Shown: in pieces, positions 26,501 to 34,857 of the stretch
Layout of the letters: each line of letters starts with the position of its first letter
Numbering within the stretch: the stretch's first letter is position 1
Assembly: GCF_014779765.1 (NCBI RefSeq)
Contig: NZ_JACXZA010000005.1
Coordinates: forward strand, 1-64,000
From: Paenibacillus terricola
GTDB taxonomy: Bacteria > Bacillota > Bacilli > Paenibacillales > Paenibacillaceae
Length of the DNA: 64,000 nt
Reading direction: 5' to 3'
Notes under the pieces: generated by a model
What the model was told of the DNA's origin: nothing
Seen by the model: only the letters and a program-made list of their open reading frames with translations
Databases searched by the model: none
Made by a program: the position numbers and the translations under genes

Positions 26501-28108
26501 GGCGCTGAAACCGACCGCTACCGGGAACCGATTGCGTCTGCGAACGAGCGTGTAGGACACGTTGCGCAGGCTGTAACGGGACAAATACTCGCCATTCACG
26601 ACGAACTTGCGAAGCACATCCGCCAGCTGCTCAGCAGATTGCGAGGAGAAAACGAACGGATAAGCTTGTCCATTGTCGTCGCCGCCCTTGTTCTGCTGCT
26701 GGTCATACTCCTCCAAGATGACGTGCGCGTTCGTGCCGCTGAAGCCGAAGGAGCTGACGCCGCCGCGGCGCGGATATTTGCCGCGTTTCACCCACTCCGT
26801 CGCCTTCGTCGGAATGTAGAACGGGCTGTCAATGAAGCGGATATACTCATTCGGTGCTTCGAACGATTTGTTCGGGAAAATCTCCTTGTTGCGCAGCGCT
26901 AGCGACATCTTGATCATGCCGCCGACGCCGGCAGCGCCTACCGTATGACCGAGGTTTTCTTTTAAGCTCGTCAGCGCGCAGAACGCACGATCGCTTACAT
27001 ATTTGCGATACGCATCCGTCAAGCCGCGAGCCTCGATCGGGTCGCCCAGCTTCGTGCCCGTGCCGTGCGCGTCGATGTATTCGATTGTCTCTGGCGAGAT
27101 GCCTCCACCTTGATATGCGTCCAGCAGCAGATCCTTCTGTGCATGCGGGTTCGGTGCCGTCAGACCGTTCGAGCGACCGTCGCTGTTGATCATGCTGCCG
27201 CGAATAATCGTATAGATATTGTCATTGTCCGCGATCGCGTCTTTCAGCCGCTTCAGAATGACGATGCCGACGCCTTCGCCGAAGATCGTGCCTTGCGACT
27301 CCGCATCGAACACCTTCAGGAACGAGCGCGGCGTCTCCACGTTGCTGTATTGATCGATGACGCTGCCTTGGCGCGGGAACAGGCCAAGCGCGATGCCGCC
27401 GACGACTGCAGCGTCGATCTCCTTGTCGCGCAGCGTCTTCACTGCCAAGTGCGCAGCGACGAGCGAGGAGGAGCAGGCCGTATCGAGGACGAAGGAACCG
27501 CCCGTCAGGTTGTAAATGTAGTTGAGGCGGCTGGCTAGGATGCCTTCCCAAGTGCCAGCGTTCACATGCGTCGAATCTTCTTCGATTTCCGAGCGGTAGC
27601 TAGCTGTGATCGATTTGTCCTTGCCGATATAGATGGCCGTGCGGCTGTCCTTGATCTTGTCGAGCGTAATGCCCGCATCTTCCAATGCAAGATAGGAGTG
27701 CTTCATAACCAAGCGGTGCGTAGGGTCGACGTAACGCGCTTCATCCTTCGCGATGCCGAAGAACGAGTAGTCGAACGAATCGATGTCCTCGAGATAAGAA
27801 CCTTTCTCCGCGCACAGCCGCTCGAGGAATTCCTCTGGCGTCGTGTTGATATGTTTAGCACCGTTGAACAGATAGCTGTGATCCTTCGGAATGTACTGCA
27901 CGCGGTTGTGCGGGAACGGCTTGAAGCCGCGCTTGCCATACTTCACCGTGTTATAAAATTCGAAGGTATCCTTCACGTCCGTATATTCGCAGGACATGCC
28001 CACGATCGCGATGTCGTCCGGCAGCACTTCCTCCAGCAGCGACTTGCCCGCCGCCGCATCCAGGTTGCCTAGTTGGATCTGGTCGAAAATATACTCGCTT
28101 GCCTTCAT
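23573..28108 (-). CDS. Trans-AT polyketide synthase, KS-DH-KR-ACP (second module)
   Basis: The protein has 1511 residues. The start is the ATG at 28108, with GAGAGGCG before it, 23 bp after the previous stop; the longer upstream reading lacks a site. KS: C212 in DTACSSS, AHGTGT and ENLGHTVGAAG, a complete triad. No acyltransferase domain follows, only a short LPTYEF linker. DH double hotdog: histidine in DDHRIGGKR (the usual distal proline is missing) and aspartate in HPSMLDG. KR: TGGYGGIG, PKVQG lysine, serine in TASSTM and SYTVANAF tyrosine. ACP: DLGGDSLKA near the C-terminus. One round of extension to an alpha,beta-unsaturated unit is expected, with malonyl supplied by the separate AT (32057-33217). 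Confidence 0.93.
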   Translation of the reverse strand: MKASEYIFDQIQLGNLDAAAGKSLLEEVLPDDIAIVGMSCEYTDVKDTFEFYNTVKYGKRGFKPFPHNRVQYIPKDHSYLFNGAKHINTTPEEFLERLCAEKGSYLEDIDSFDYSFFGIAKDEARYVDPTHRLVMKHSYLALEDAGITLDKIKDSRTAIYIGKDKSITASYRSEIEEDSTHVNAGTWEGILASRLNYIYNLTGGSFVLDTACSSSLVAAHLAVKTLRDKEIDAAVVGGIALGLFPRQGSVIDQYSNVETPRSFLKVFDAESQGTIFGEGVGIVILKRLKDAIADNDNIYTIIRGSMINSDGRSNGLTAPNPHAQKDLLLDAYQGGGISPETIEYIDAHGTGTKLGDPIEARGLTDAYRKYVSDRAFCALTSLKENLGHTVGAAGVGGMIKMSLALRNKEIFPNKSFEAPNEYIRFIDSPFYIPTKATEWVKRGKYPRRGGVSSFGFSGTNAHVILEEYDQQQNKGGDDNGQAYPFVFSSQSAEQLADVLRKFVVNGEYLSRYSLRNVSYTLVRRRNRFPVAVGFSAASKSEFREKLQQALANIESGIGSESIHYAAAPQSISADMKKLMQHQLRTASEQFTLDELIKLSLEGHDTALEGIAYGDATTVSLPTYEFKREPLWANVKKYNRHMEASSGPSLPVKATLIKRQTLKSDKADVYEVTLKSDDWYVDDHRIGGKRTFSGTTYMSLSAEIAVLYFQTPAFTLEKIYFKNLIQLDDASTKTFHIHVNKANAKQLDVEVFSYEDGDMERSVSHAVFTLKAAEVPAATAELEVSQFESVLVPTVLGTEKNEFFKERWDFVNNDFRMQVSSQEIILSLDLRNDYAHDLNDFHLHPSMLDGILGGMVYERAQATNRTYLPLSYGKFTYTGEKFTQKIYSVAELLYDVNGNHDVISANVSVYNAEGKLIVHLDKYTMKAFANMFFKPYLHAVQWERSTIRPAAEAKQELTDARVLVVGNAAALSAESTASITLDRADYRAIGQFKPEDRYDYVIYAPWFGEQAPGSETIAQELVHYFNFAKLASKLVKRGGRLIIAADNGFALETSDNGHSRKSINPLNYSLLSSGRILGLENTGFSTLMVNTPALELDQLLTLARTEELSGKKIIAENGVIYEESLVEVKNVDHRQLPLADDETVIVTGGYGGIGLVYVDHLLDINPNAHIAILGRTDTLAVLDAKQELNEQERNKLEQIQGIYSKGANVKFYACDLASESNVKEVVGGLAAAGNVVGVIHLAGVPEEGMLFAKSEEEFLRIAAPKVQGTMLLRKYADSDKLRFFTASSTMTTIVGSAGQFSYTVANAFLEGTALSDERFTTVQWPGWNDTGMALGFGDLAAADEYLLLKSVSSLVGREYIRLLLRAGNARVIAGEFNTAKVADLLGSYIKLPQAYIRNAAGSGSADAEAAVSMEAPAPYQIKDYASLTITGTDSQDEVEKFVTVVFASVLERDEIDVNKSFTDLGGDSLKAFGIYGPIAEHYKVDIEVADVFIYSTITQLSNYVKELLEDAA

Positions 28109-28131
28109 TGCGCTATCGCCTCTCTCATCAT

Positions 28132-31100
28132 TTATTGGTATAAAAATGCCATCATATCTGCCGCGTCGTACTTCTTCTCGCCAGCCTGAGGCTGCTTCGC
28201 AGCTCCGTCCTTCGACGCCTGCTGCTCCTGCTCTGCAGCGAGCGCTCCTTCGAGCAGCTCGATCTGCCCGCGGATTGTCGCAATAGAGAACAATGTCGTG
28301 ACGTCGAACCGTCCTGGGAACGTTCGATTCAATTCGTCGCACAGGTGGACGATCGTAATCGAATCTCCGCCCTGTTCGAAGAAGCTGATCCTATCGTCGT
28401 ACACCTCGTCGCCTAGCGTCTTCTTCCATGCGTCTATGACACCCGCTTCAATGGATGCCGAGGTGGTAATTGGTGATGATTGCTGCCCCTGCGATGAATT
28501 CATCAGTGGCGAGTTCGGCTGTGCTTCTATCGAATGCGCCTGCGCTGCCTTCTGCTTCACGCCTTTGGCGAAGAGCGGGCTGTATGCGTCTGCTGGTTGA
28601 GCCAGCTTGAACATCGCCGCGCACTGGAGGCTCGATTGCACGAACTGATGAAGCATCGGAATGCCTTCCTCGCTCCACAGCTTCTCGAAGTAATAGTCCG
28701 ACTTGCCCGCAGACATGCCGACATCTTCCCAGCCTGTCAGGTTCAACGTGCGAACATGGGGTTCCGCCAGCGCTTGTCCCGCCTGATACGCATTCGCTGC
28801 ACAGTATTCGGCTTGTCCCATTGCACCGATCAATCCAGCGAGCGAAGCGAAGTGGATAATCTCCTTCGCAGCTGCGAAGTGGCGCGCAAGGTAGCGCGAG
28901 CCTTCGATTTTGCTGCGGGTCTTGTCCACAAACGCCTCCTTCGTCTTGTTGACGAACAGGCCGGATGCCGGCTCGCCGGCGAAGTTGAACACATAGTCGA
29001 TGCGCTCTGCCGCGGCGAATGTGGATAGCTGCGCTTCATCCGTCACATCGAGCTGTACATATCTCATGTTCGATGGAAGCTGCTGCCCATCCCATGGTCG
29101 TCGACCGGCTGCGATTACCAACAATTGTGGATACTGCTGGGATAAGTAGGTCGCATAAGCTTTGCCGATGCCGGAACTCCCGCCGATGATGAGCATCTGA
29201 TCGCCATCCTGCAGCTTGTCCACTGTTGGTAAGTCGAGCTTCGCGTTCTTGAAGCGAAGCGTGCTGAGCTTGCTGCCGCGCTGAATGACGAACGCCTCTC
29301 CGGCGAGATCAAGGCCTGACAGCGACTCGGTTGGTGTGTTCCCGTCCGTGTCGATGATCGTTACGCCATAGCTCGTCTCCAGCCGCAGCGAGTACGCGCT
29401 GCTGGCGATAGCCCGGTTGCCAGGATGAATGGCCTCTGCCGCTTCACGGAACAATCCCGTCGTAACGTAGTGGAACTGTTCCAGCTTCAGCTCTTGGTTC
29501 AAGCGGAGCATGAATCGTCCCAGCTCGTAAGCTTCCTCCGCAATAGGCTCGTCGTTTCCGTAGCTGCGATCCCACACAAATGCATGAGTGGCGTCAACTG
29601 CTTGCGTTAAATAGTATGATGATTCGGATAATTCCGATAATTGATTGTAAAAGAGCGTTACATCGCCGTTAGGCAGCTCCCATTCCGCAGACTTCCTGGA
29701 TGCATGAATGAAATGTACGGCTGTGCCGGAGGACCGAACGCCCGCTGGCAGCGGTACGAACTGCTCCTGCTTGAAGTAAGGGCTAGGTGCGTTTGATTCG
29801 GCGGCTGCTGATGCTACTGCATTTTTCACCTTATAATGATCGGCCGCCAGTACGAGTCTTCGCTCGCTATCATAGAGACGAATGGCAAGCGATAGAATCA
29901 CGTTGCCGCGATCATCCCTCGTGCGATCCTTCAAGGTAATGTCCGCGCAGAACTCCGTGCCCTGCATCGCCGTCTGAGCGATCTGAATGCCGCCCCAATG
30001 CCATGGGAACACAATCTGATCAGGCACTGCCAGCCGATTCAGCGCGTTGAAGGTTGGGTCGAGAATCGCCGGGTAAAATGCGTATTGGCGGAATTCCTTC
30101 TCGTAGCCTGGCGGCGCCTTCAGCTTCACGACCGCGCGTTCCTTCGACTCGTCAATCCACAGTCTGTCCACGACGTTCCAGCGTCCCGACACCGCAATGT
30201 CCGCGCCGTCGCCCTCGCCGATCTGACTCGTCACCTCGATCTCCTGCATGCCGGCCGTATCCGGCCAGTCTGCCTCAAGCGATGCAACAACGTGTTTGTC
30301 CATCAGCTCGAACTGCAGCCAGCTGCGAATCGTCGCATCCTGACTCGTCGAGTAGGCTACCTCGCCGCGAAGCGAATGCTTGTCCAGCTCCACGATGATC
30401 GTGAAGGCGCCTTCCTGAACCGTCAATTGGCTCAAAATATGCAGGCTCCCGATATCGTAACGCGCCAAGCTGTAATCCGTGCCATCAAGCCCCTGCGCCA
30501 GCAGCTCGAACATGCTCGTGCCGACCAGCAGATGGCTGCCGCCGAGCTTATGCTCCCGAATCTCCCAGCAATCCGACAGCTGGAGCGGGAACTGAATGCT
30601 CAAGCGCTGCGCCGTTTCCAGTCGCTGCAAGGAGTGCTTCACAGCAAAGGAACTCGACTCGCGAGGATACCAGTAGGAGCGAAGCTGCAGTGGTAGCTGC
30701 GTTGACGGATCATACGTTGCTGTACGTTGAGCTGCGGAGCCTTCACCTTCGTACCGTTCCAGCACGACATGCGCGTTCGTTCCCGTCATGCCGAAGGAGC
30801 TAATGCCCGCCAGCGCCTTCTCGCCAATCGGACGCGACCGATCTGGCACGTAGAACGCAGAGCTCTCGAACTCGATCTCGTCGTTCGGAATAACGAAGTC
30901 CGGGTGAGGCAGCAACTCGCCATGATAAAGGCTGAGCGTTGATTTGATCAGCGAGAACAGTCCGGATGCGACGTCGAGATGCCCGAAGTTGGACTTGCAT
31001 GCTGTGAGTGCCACCGATTGAGGAAGCAGCCGCTCGGTCGATAAGAAATAGTTCAGGCTCTCGAACTCAATCGTGTCGCCAATAGCCGTGCCAGTCCCAT

Positions 31101-32016
31101 GTGCCTCGATAAAGGCCAGTCGGCCAAGCTTATCCTCAAGCGGCGACCATGCGGATTCGATCAGATTTTCCTGTGCATCCGGATTAGGCGAGGACATGTT
31201 CATCGTCTGCCCGTCGTTGTTGACCGCATAGCTCTTGATGAGGCCATAGATATGGTCGCCGTCACGCTCCGCGTCTTCTCTTCGCTTCAGAATGACCGCG
31301 CATACGCCTTCTCCGATCGACGTCCCCGTGCTCCGATCGTCGAACGTCTTCGTCTTCGCATCCGATGCGAGGATGTCGACGAGCTTGTCCGCTTTGAAGC
31401 CCGGCTTTACATACAGATTCGAGCTGACGACAACAGCGCTGTCTATTGATCCATTGCGCAAATCATTCGACGCCTGAATAACCGAGACGAGCGACGAAGA
31501 GCAGGCCGTATCCGTCATGACGGACGGACCTTTGAGATCGTAGAAAAAGTTGATGCGGCTCGAAATCGTCGAATTGAGCATGCCGAGCAAATCCGGCTTC
31601 AACCGCTGCTCCTGCAGCAGCAGCAAATATTGATATTGCTGCGTCGTATTGACGCTCCCATAGACGCCTGTGTTCGTATCGCGGATCGAATCTGTCAGCC
31701 CCGCATCATGCAGCGCCTTCGCCGCCGACAATAGCGTAAGCCGCTGGTTCGGATCCATCAGCTCGGCACTCTTGAGCGAAACGTTGAAGTAGCGATGGTC
31801 GAAGGCGTCGATCGCATGTAAATACGAGCCTTCCATGAACTGCTCCGGCGAAGCCGTTAACCCGATCTGCGCGAGCCGTTCCGCCGGAAAGGATCCCCTC
31901 GAAATCCGTTTGCCCCTCAGAAACTGCCACACTTCGTGCTGATCTGCGCATCCGGGCAATGTTATATCAAGCCCGACGATAGCGATATCGCCTGTAGCTG
32001 CTGTACGTGTACGCAA
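28132..32016 (-). CDS. Trans-AT polyketide synthase, KS-DH-KR-ACP (first module)
   Basis: The protein has 1294 residues. The start is TTG at 32016, because GGAGAGGAG lies 5 bases before it and no other start fits. KS: C172 in DTACSSS, EAHGTGT, KSNFGH, complete. DH: histidine in EHKLGGSH (distal proline changed) and D in YPAILDPTF, where the usual glutamine or histidine is N. KR: IGGSSGIG, SKIEG lysine, FASLAG serine and AEYCAANAY tyrosine. ACP: FFEQGGDSI, followed by an unusual 60-residue tail rich in Q, A and K that may be a docking region. There is no AT, ER or MT. It probably extends the chain before the 23573-28108 protein, if gene order reflects chain order. Confidence 0.92.
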   Translation of the reverse strand: MRTRTAATGDIAIVGLDITLPGCADQHEVWQFLRGKRISRGSFPAERLAQIGLTASPEQFMEGSYLHAIDAFDHRYFNVSLKSAELMDPNQRLTLLSAAKALHDAGLTDSIRDTNTGVYGSVNTTQQYQYLLLLQEQRLKPDLLGMLNSTISSRINFFYDLKGPSVMTDTACSSSLVSVIQASNDLRNGSIDSAVVVSSNLYVKPGFKADKLVDILASDAKTKTFDDRSTGTSIGEGVCAVILKRREDAERDGDHIYGLIKSYAVNNDGQTMNMSSPNPDAQENLIESAWSPLEDKLGRLAFIEAHGTGTAIGDTIEFESLNYFLSTERLLPQSVALTACKSNFGHLDVASGLFSLIKSTLSLYHGELLPHPDFVIPNDEIEFESSAFYVPDRSRPIGEKALAGISSFGMTGTNAHVVLERYEGEGSAAQRTATYDPSTQLPLQLRSYWYPRESSSFAVKHSLQRLETAQRLSIQFPLQLSDCWEIREHKLGGSHLLVGTSMFELLAQGLDGTDYSLARYDIGSLHILSQLTVQEGAFTIIVELDKHSLRGEVAYSTSQDATIRSWLQFELMDKHVVASLEADWPDTAGMQEIEVTSQIGEGDGADIAVSGRWNVVDRLWIDESKERAVVKLKAPPGYEKEFRQYAFYPAILDPTFNALNRLAVPDQIVFPWHWGGIQIAQTAMQGTEFCADITLKDRTRDDRGNVILSLAIRLYDSERRLVLAADHYKVKNAVASAAAESNAPSPYFKQEQFVPLPAGVRSSGTAVHFIHASRKSAEWELPNGDVTLFYNQLSELSESSYYLTQAVDATHAFVWDRSYGNDEPIAEEAYELGRFMLRLNQELKLEQFHYVTTGLFREAAEAIHPGNRAIASSAYSLRLETSYGVTIIDTDGNTPTESLSGLDLAGEAFVIQRGSKLSTLRFKNAKLDLPTVDKLQDGDQMLIIGGSSGIGKAYATYLSQQYPQLLVIAAGRRPWDGQQLPSNMRYVQLDVTDEAQLSTFAAAERIDYVFNFAGEPASGLFVNKTKEAFVDKTRSKIEGSRYLARHFAAAKEIIHFASLAGLIGAMGQAEYCAANAYQAGQALAEPHVRTLNLTGWEDVGMSAGKSDYYFEKLWSEEGIPMLHQFVQSSLQCAAMFKLAQPADAYSPLFAKGVKQKAAQAHSIEAQPNSPLMNSSQGQQSSPITTSASIEAGVIDAWKKTLGDEVYDDRISFFEQGGDSITIVHLCDELNRTFPGRFDVTTLFSIATIRGQIELLEGALAAEQEQQASKDGAAKQPQAGEKKYDAADMMAFLYQ

Positions 32017-32056
32017 TCGTTCTCCTCTCCTTCCTGTCTACACGAAGAGCGGCCCA

Positions 32057-33217
32057 TCAGCCGACCTTCCACGCCAGCTTGCTGCGATAGAACTGGATCT
32101 CCTCCTCTGGAACTTCCTTCGTGCGCAGGATCAGTTCCAGCAGCTTGAGCGTATCCGCGACTGCCTCCGGCGTTTCTTCCTTGCCGATCTGCGATTTGAT
32201 TTGGTTGTAGCCGCTGACGACGATGTTCTCATAGGCTTCCGCATCCTGGCTGTTGTTGCGCGTCGATACGATAACGCCAAGCGCACGCGCAAAGAGGCTG
32301 TAATGGCGGCTTACTTCGATATCGTCTTTCAGCTCTTTGGTCAGTGCAGCAATGCGCTCTTCATTGTTGAACGCATACACCGTCTTCAGATCGCCTAGCA
32401 TATTAACGAACATGCCGCTTGGCGACAGATCGACGAACAGCTGAACGCCTTGCGATACCGCGTATTCAACCGACTGCTTCCACTGAACCGGGCTGATGAT
32501 CTGGCTTGCGATTTCTTCGCGGATGCTCTCGCTGCGGTAAGGACCTGCGTGCTTATTGCTGATGACCTGCGTATGGAGATGCGGGTTGAACGAGAATCCT
32601 GCTAACTGCTCGAACACCTGATCCGATGCGTCTTGCATGTAAGACGTGTGGAATGCGCCGCTAACGCCGAGCACAACGCCTTCAAGGCCGTGCTTCTTCG
32701 CGAACGCTTGGATCGCATCTTTGTTGCCGGCAATAACCGTCTGCTTGCGGGAGTTATAGTTGGCCGCGAACACGCCTTCTTCGCCTGGCAGCAGTGCTTC
32801 AACCTTCTCCGGCGAAGCGAACAGCGCCATCATGCCCGTGCTCTCTTGCCCTTCGATCGCTTCCTTCATCGCCGTACCGCGAATGTTGACCAGCTTAAGT
32901 CCTGTCTCATAATCGACAGCGCCAGCAATCGTCAGTGCCGTCAACTCACCCAAGCTGTGGCCAAGCACATGACTCGGATAGAGGCCGACATACTGCTTGT
33001 ACAGCTCGTACATGCAGATCGAAGCGACATAAGTAGCCAGCTGCGCCTTGCGCGTGTCCCTGCTCAGATCCTCTGTAAACCAGTCGCGAATCGGCTCGCC
33101 AAGCACCTTCTCCGCCGTTTCGATCTTCGCCCGAGCGGCTTCATTGCCGAGCCATAACGCCTTGTTCTGTTCCGTAATTTTGGTTCCTTGTCCTGCCAGC
33201 AGCAAAGCAATGTTCAT
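32057..33217 (-). CDS. Trans-acting malonyl acyltransferase
   Basis: This 386-residue protein of the FabD fold has catalytic S88 in GHSLGE, R113 in NIRG (typical of malonyl-specific enzymes) and H190 in SGAFHTS. About 90 extra C-terminal residues follow the usual FabD length. It should load malonyl-CoA onto the carrier domains of the two AT-less polyketide proteins downstream. That makes the system trans-AT, although KS sequence phylogeny would be needed to place it formally in that class. The start is the ATG at 33217, with AAGGAGG 10 bases upstream, rather than the TTG two codons earlier. Confidence 0.92.
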   Translation of the reverse strand: MNIALLLAGQGTKITEQNKALWLGNEAARAKIETAEKVLGEPIRDWFTEDLSRDTRKAQLATYVASICMYELYKQYVGLYPSHVLGHSLGELTALTIAGAVDYETGLKLVNIRGTAMKEAIEGQESTGMMALFASPEKVEALLPGEEGVFAANYNSRKQTVIAGNKDAIQAFAKKHGLEGVVLGVSGAFHTSYMQDASDQVFEQLAGFSFNPHLHTQVISNKHAGPYRSESIREEIASQIISPVQWKQSVEYAVSQGVQLFVDLSPSGMFVNMLGDLKTVYAFNNEERIAALTKELKDDIEVSRHYSLFARALGVIVSTRNNSQDAEAYENIVVSGYNQIKSQIGKEETPEAVADTLKLLELILRTKEVPEEEIQFYRSKLAWKVG

Positions 33218-33219
33218 GA

Positions 33220-34857
33220 TCAATAGTCCTCCTTCAATTGTTTCATAATGTGAGCTGATAACAGCTCCGACGTATATTGGTTGAAGAAATCCGATATTTT
33301 CAAATTGACGCCGAACTGGTCCCGCACCCGTTTCTTGAACTTCACGAGCAGCGTCGAGTCCATCCCGATATCGAAGAAACTCTCATTCGGCTTCACCGTC
33401 TCTCCATCTAACATCGCGGAGACGATGCTCATAATGTCTCTGCTAATGGCAGCTTCGCGCTGTTCACGTGTAACGACACACGGCGGGGATGGTGCGAGCA
33501 TCGGTTGCTCGGCGGCATCTGGTGGAGCAGTCGACTTGTCCTGTGCCGGAGCTTCTTCGACTGCAGCAGCAGTCTGCAGCTCGGCAGCAGTTGCTGCAAA
33601 CTGCGCTGCCGGAATAGCTTGTCCATCGGCCCGCGATGGTTCTGTTGCCGATGCGAGCTTCGCAATGCCGACCATTGAACCGACAGAAGCTTGCGTATGC
33701 CGGTATAGTGCATCTACATTCGCCCGGAATAAGGCGATTAACTGGCGCAGCTCGTCCTCGGCATATTCGCTTGCGATGACGGTTAGCTGCAGAAGCTGGC
33801 CGTTTTTGTACACAGAGAAATGCATGCCGTACTTCTCGTCGCGATACGCTTCCGCATCCTCCAGCGTGATGTCATGCTCGCCGTCGAGCAGCTTGTCGAT
33901 CAGCGTGCCGGACTTGTAGTCGAAAACAATGTCACGGAACAGGTTAAGCAGCTGCATACGCTCCAGCCTCATCACCTCGCCGTAATAATCCCGCGAGCCG
34001 AGATTAGCGATTGTGCGTTTCTGAACCGCGCCGATCAATGACTCGACCGATTGCTCCGGATCCAGCTGAAGATCGAATGGAATCATCTGCACGAAGTTGC
34101 CCAGCTGCCGATAGGTGTTCATGTCTCTCCCAAGCGATGGATAAGCCGTATACACCTCGTAAGTGCCAAGCCACTGCGCCATGCTGAGCGCGAATGCAGA
34201 CAGCGTTAGGGCGAAATCCGAATGGCGGCGCGGCCAGTCCGGCAGGACGAACGATTCACAGAGGTAGTGAACGGCGTCTGTCTGCTTGCCGAGCAGCTTC
34301 GTCTTGAAGCTGTCGTAACTCTCGAACCGCTGCGGGTCCATGACATCCATCTGCGTAATTGAGGCTTCCTTATTAGTAGGAAGAGTCGATTCGAGCGAGC
34401 AAGGCTCGTCCCGCAAATACGAAGCTAGCAGATCTTGAAGGAACAAGTTCATACTGAAGCCGTCCATCAGCGCATGGTGCACGTTCAAGAATAGATAGTC
34501 TGCGGTCTCCCCGGATATTTTGCACAGGACTGTTCTTACCAGCTCCTCATCTTCAATCCCGATTAGATGGCTTGCAAGCAGCTCCTCCTTCTCGAGCTTG
34601 TCCATGCGTGGGAACGTTTGGATCTCGATGAGCGGGGCTTCCTTCGATACCCGCTTGGTCATGACACCTTCCATCTGGAACGATGTTCGAAAAATCGCCA
34701 ACCTCTCGAATCGCTCCGTCAACAGGTTATACATCTTGCGAATATTGAGCCCTTGTCCGAATCGGACAAAGAGCGGTATGTTGTAAGCGGTCTGGCTGAG
34801 CAGACTGCCGTTGATTACACGCTGCTCATGAACAGTGACATTAGCGGTTGTCAGCAT
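33220..34857 (-). CDS. NRPS condensation-thiolation (C-T) protein
   Basis: This 545-residue protein has a condensation domain (about 1-390) with an intact HHxxxDG motif, H127/H128 and D132 in VHHALMDG. A linker rich in A, E, P and Q (about 400-455) leads to a carrier domain with FFDIGMDST near the end (phosphopantetheine serine after the D). There is no adenylation domain, so the carrier must be loaded by another protein. The ATG overlaps the end of the A-T gene, and the stop is close to the acyltransferase start, so coupling is tight. Confidence 0.9.
   Translation of the reverse strand: MLTTANVTVHEQRVINGSLLSQTAYNIPLFVRFGQGLNIRKMYNLLTERFERLAIFRTSFQMEGVMTKRVSKEAPLIEIQTFPRMDKLEKEELLASHLIGIEDEELVRTVLCKISGETADYLFLNVHHALMDGFSMNLFLQDLLASYLRDEPCSLESTLPTNKEASITQMDVMDPQRFESYDSFKTKLLGKQTDAVHYLCESFVLPDWPRRHSDFALTLSAFALSMAQWLGTYEVYTAYPSLGRDMNTYRQLGNFVQMIPFDLQLDPEQSVESLIGAVQKRTIANLGSRDYYGEVMRLERMQLLNLFRDIVFDYKSGTLIDKLLDGEHDITLEDAEAYRDEKYGMHFSVYKNGQLLQLTVIASEYAEDELRQLIALFRANVDALYRHTQASVGSMVGIAKLASATEPSRADGQAIPAAQFAATAAELQTAAAVEEAPAQDKSTAPPDAAEQPMLAPSPPCVVTREQREAAISRDIMSIVSAMLDGETVKPNESFFDIGMDSTLLVKFKKRVRDQFGVNLKISDFFNQYTSELLSAHIMKQLKEDY

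Noticed and set aside
23573-28342. Longer N-terminus for the second PKS protein
   Set aside because: It overlaps the end of the first PKS gene in another frame. The ATG at 28108 is preceded by a proper site.
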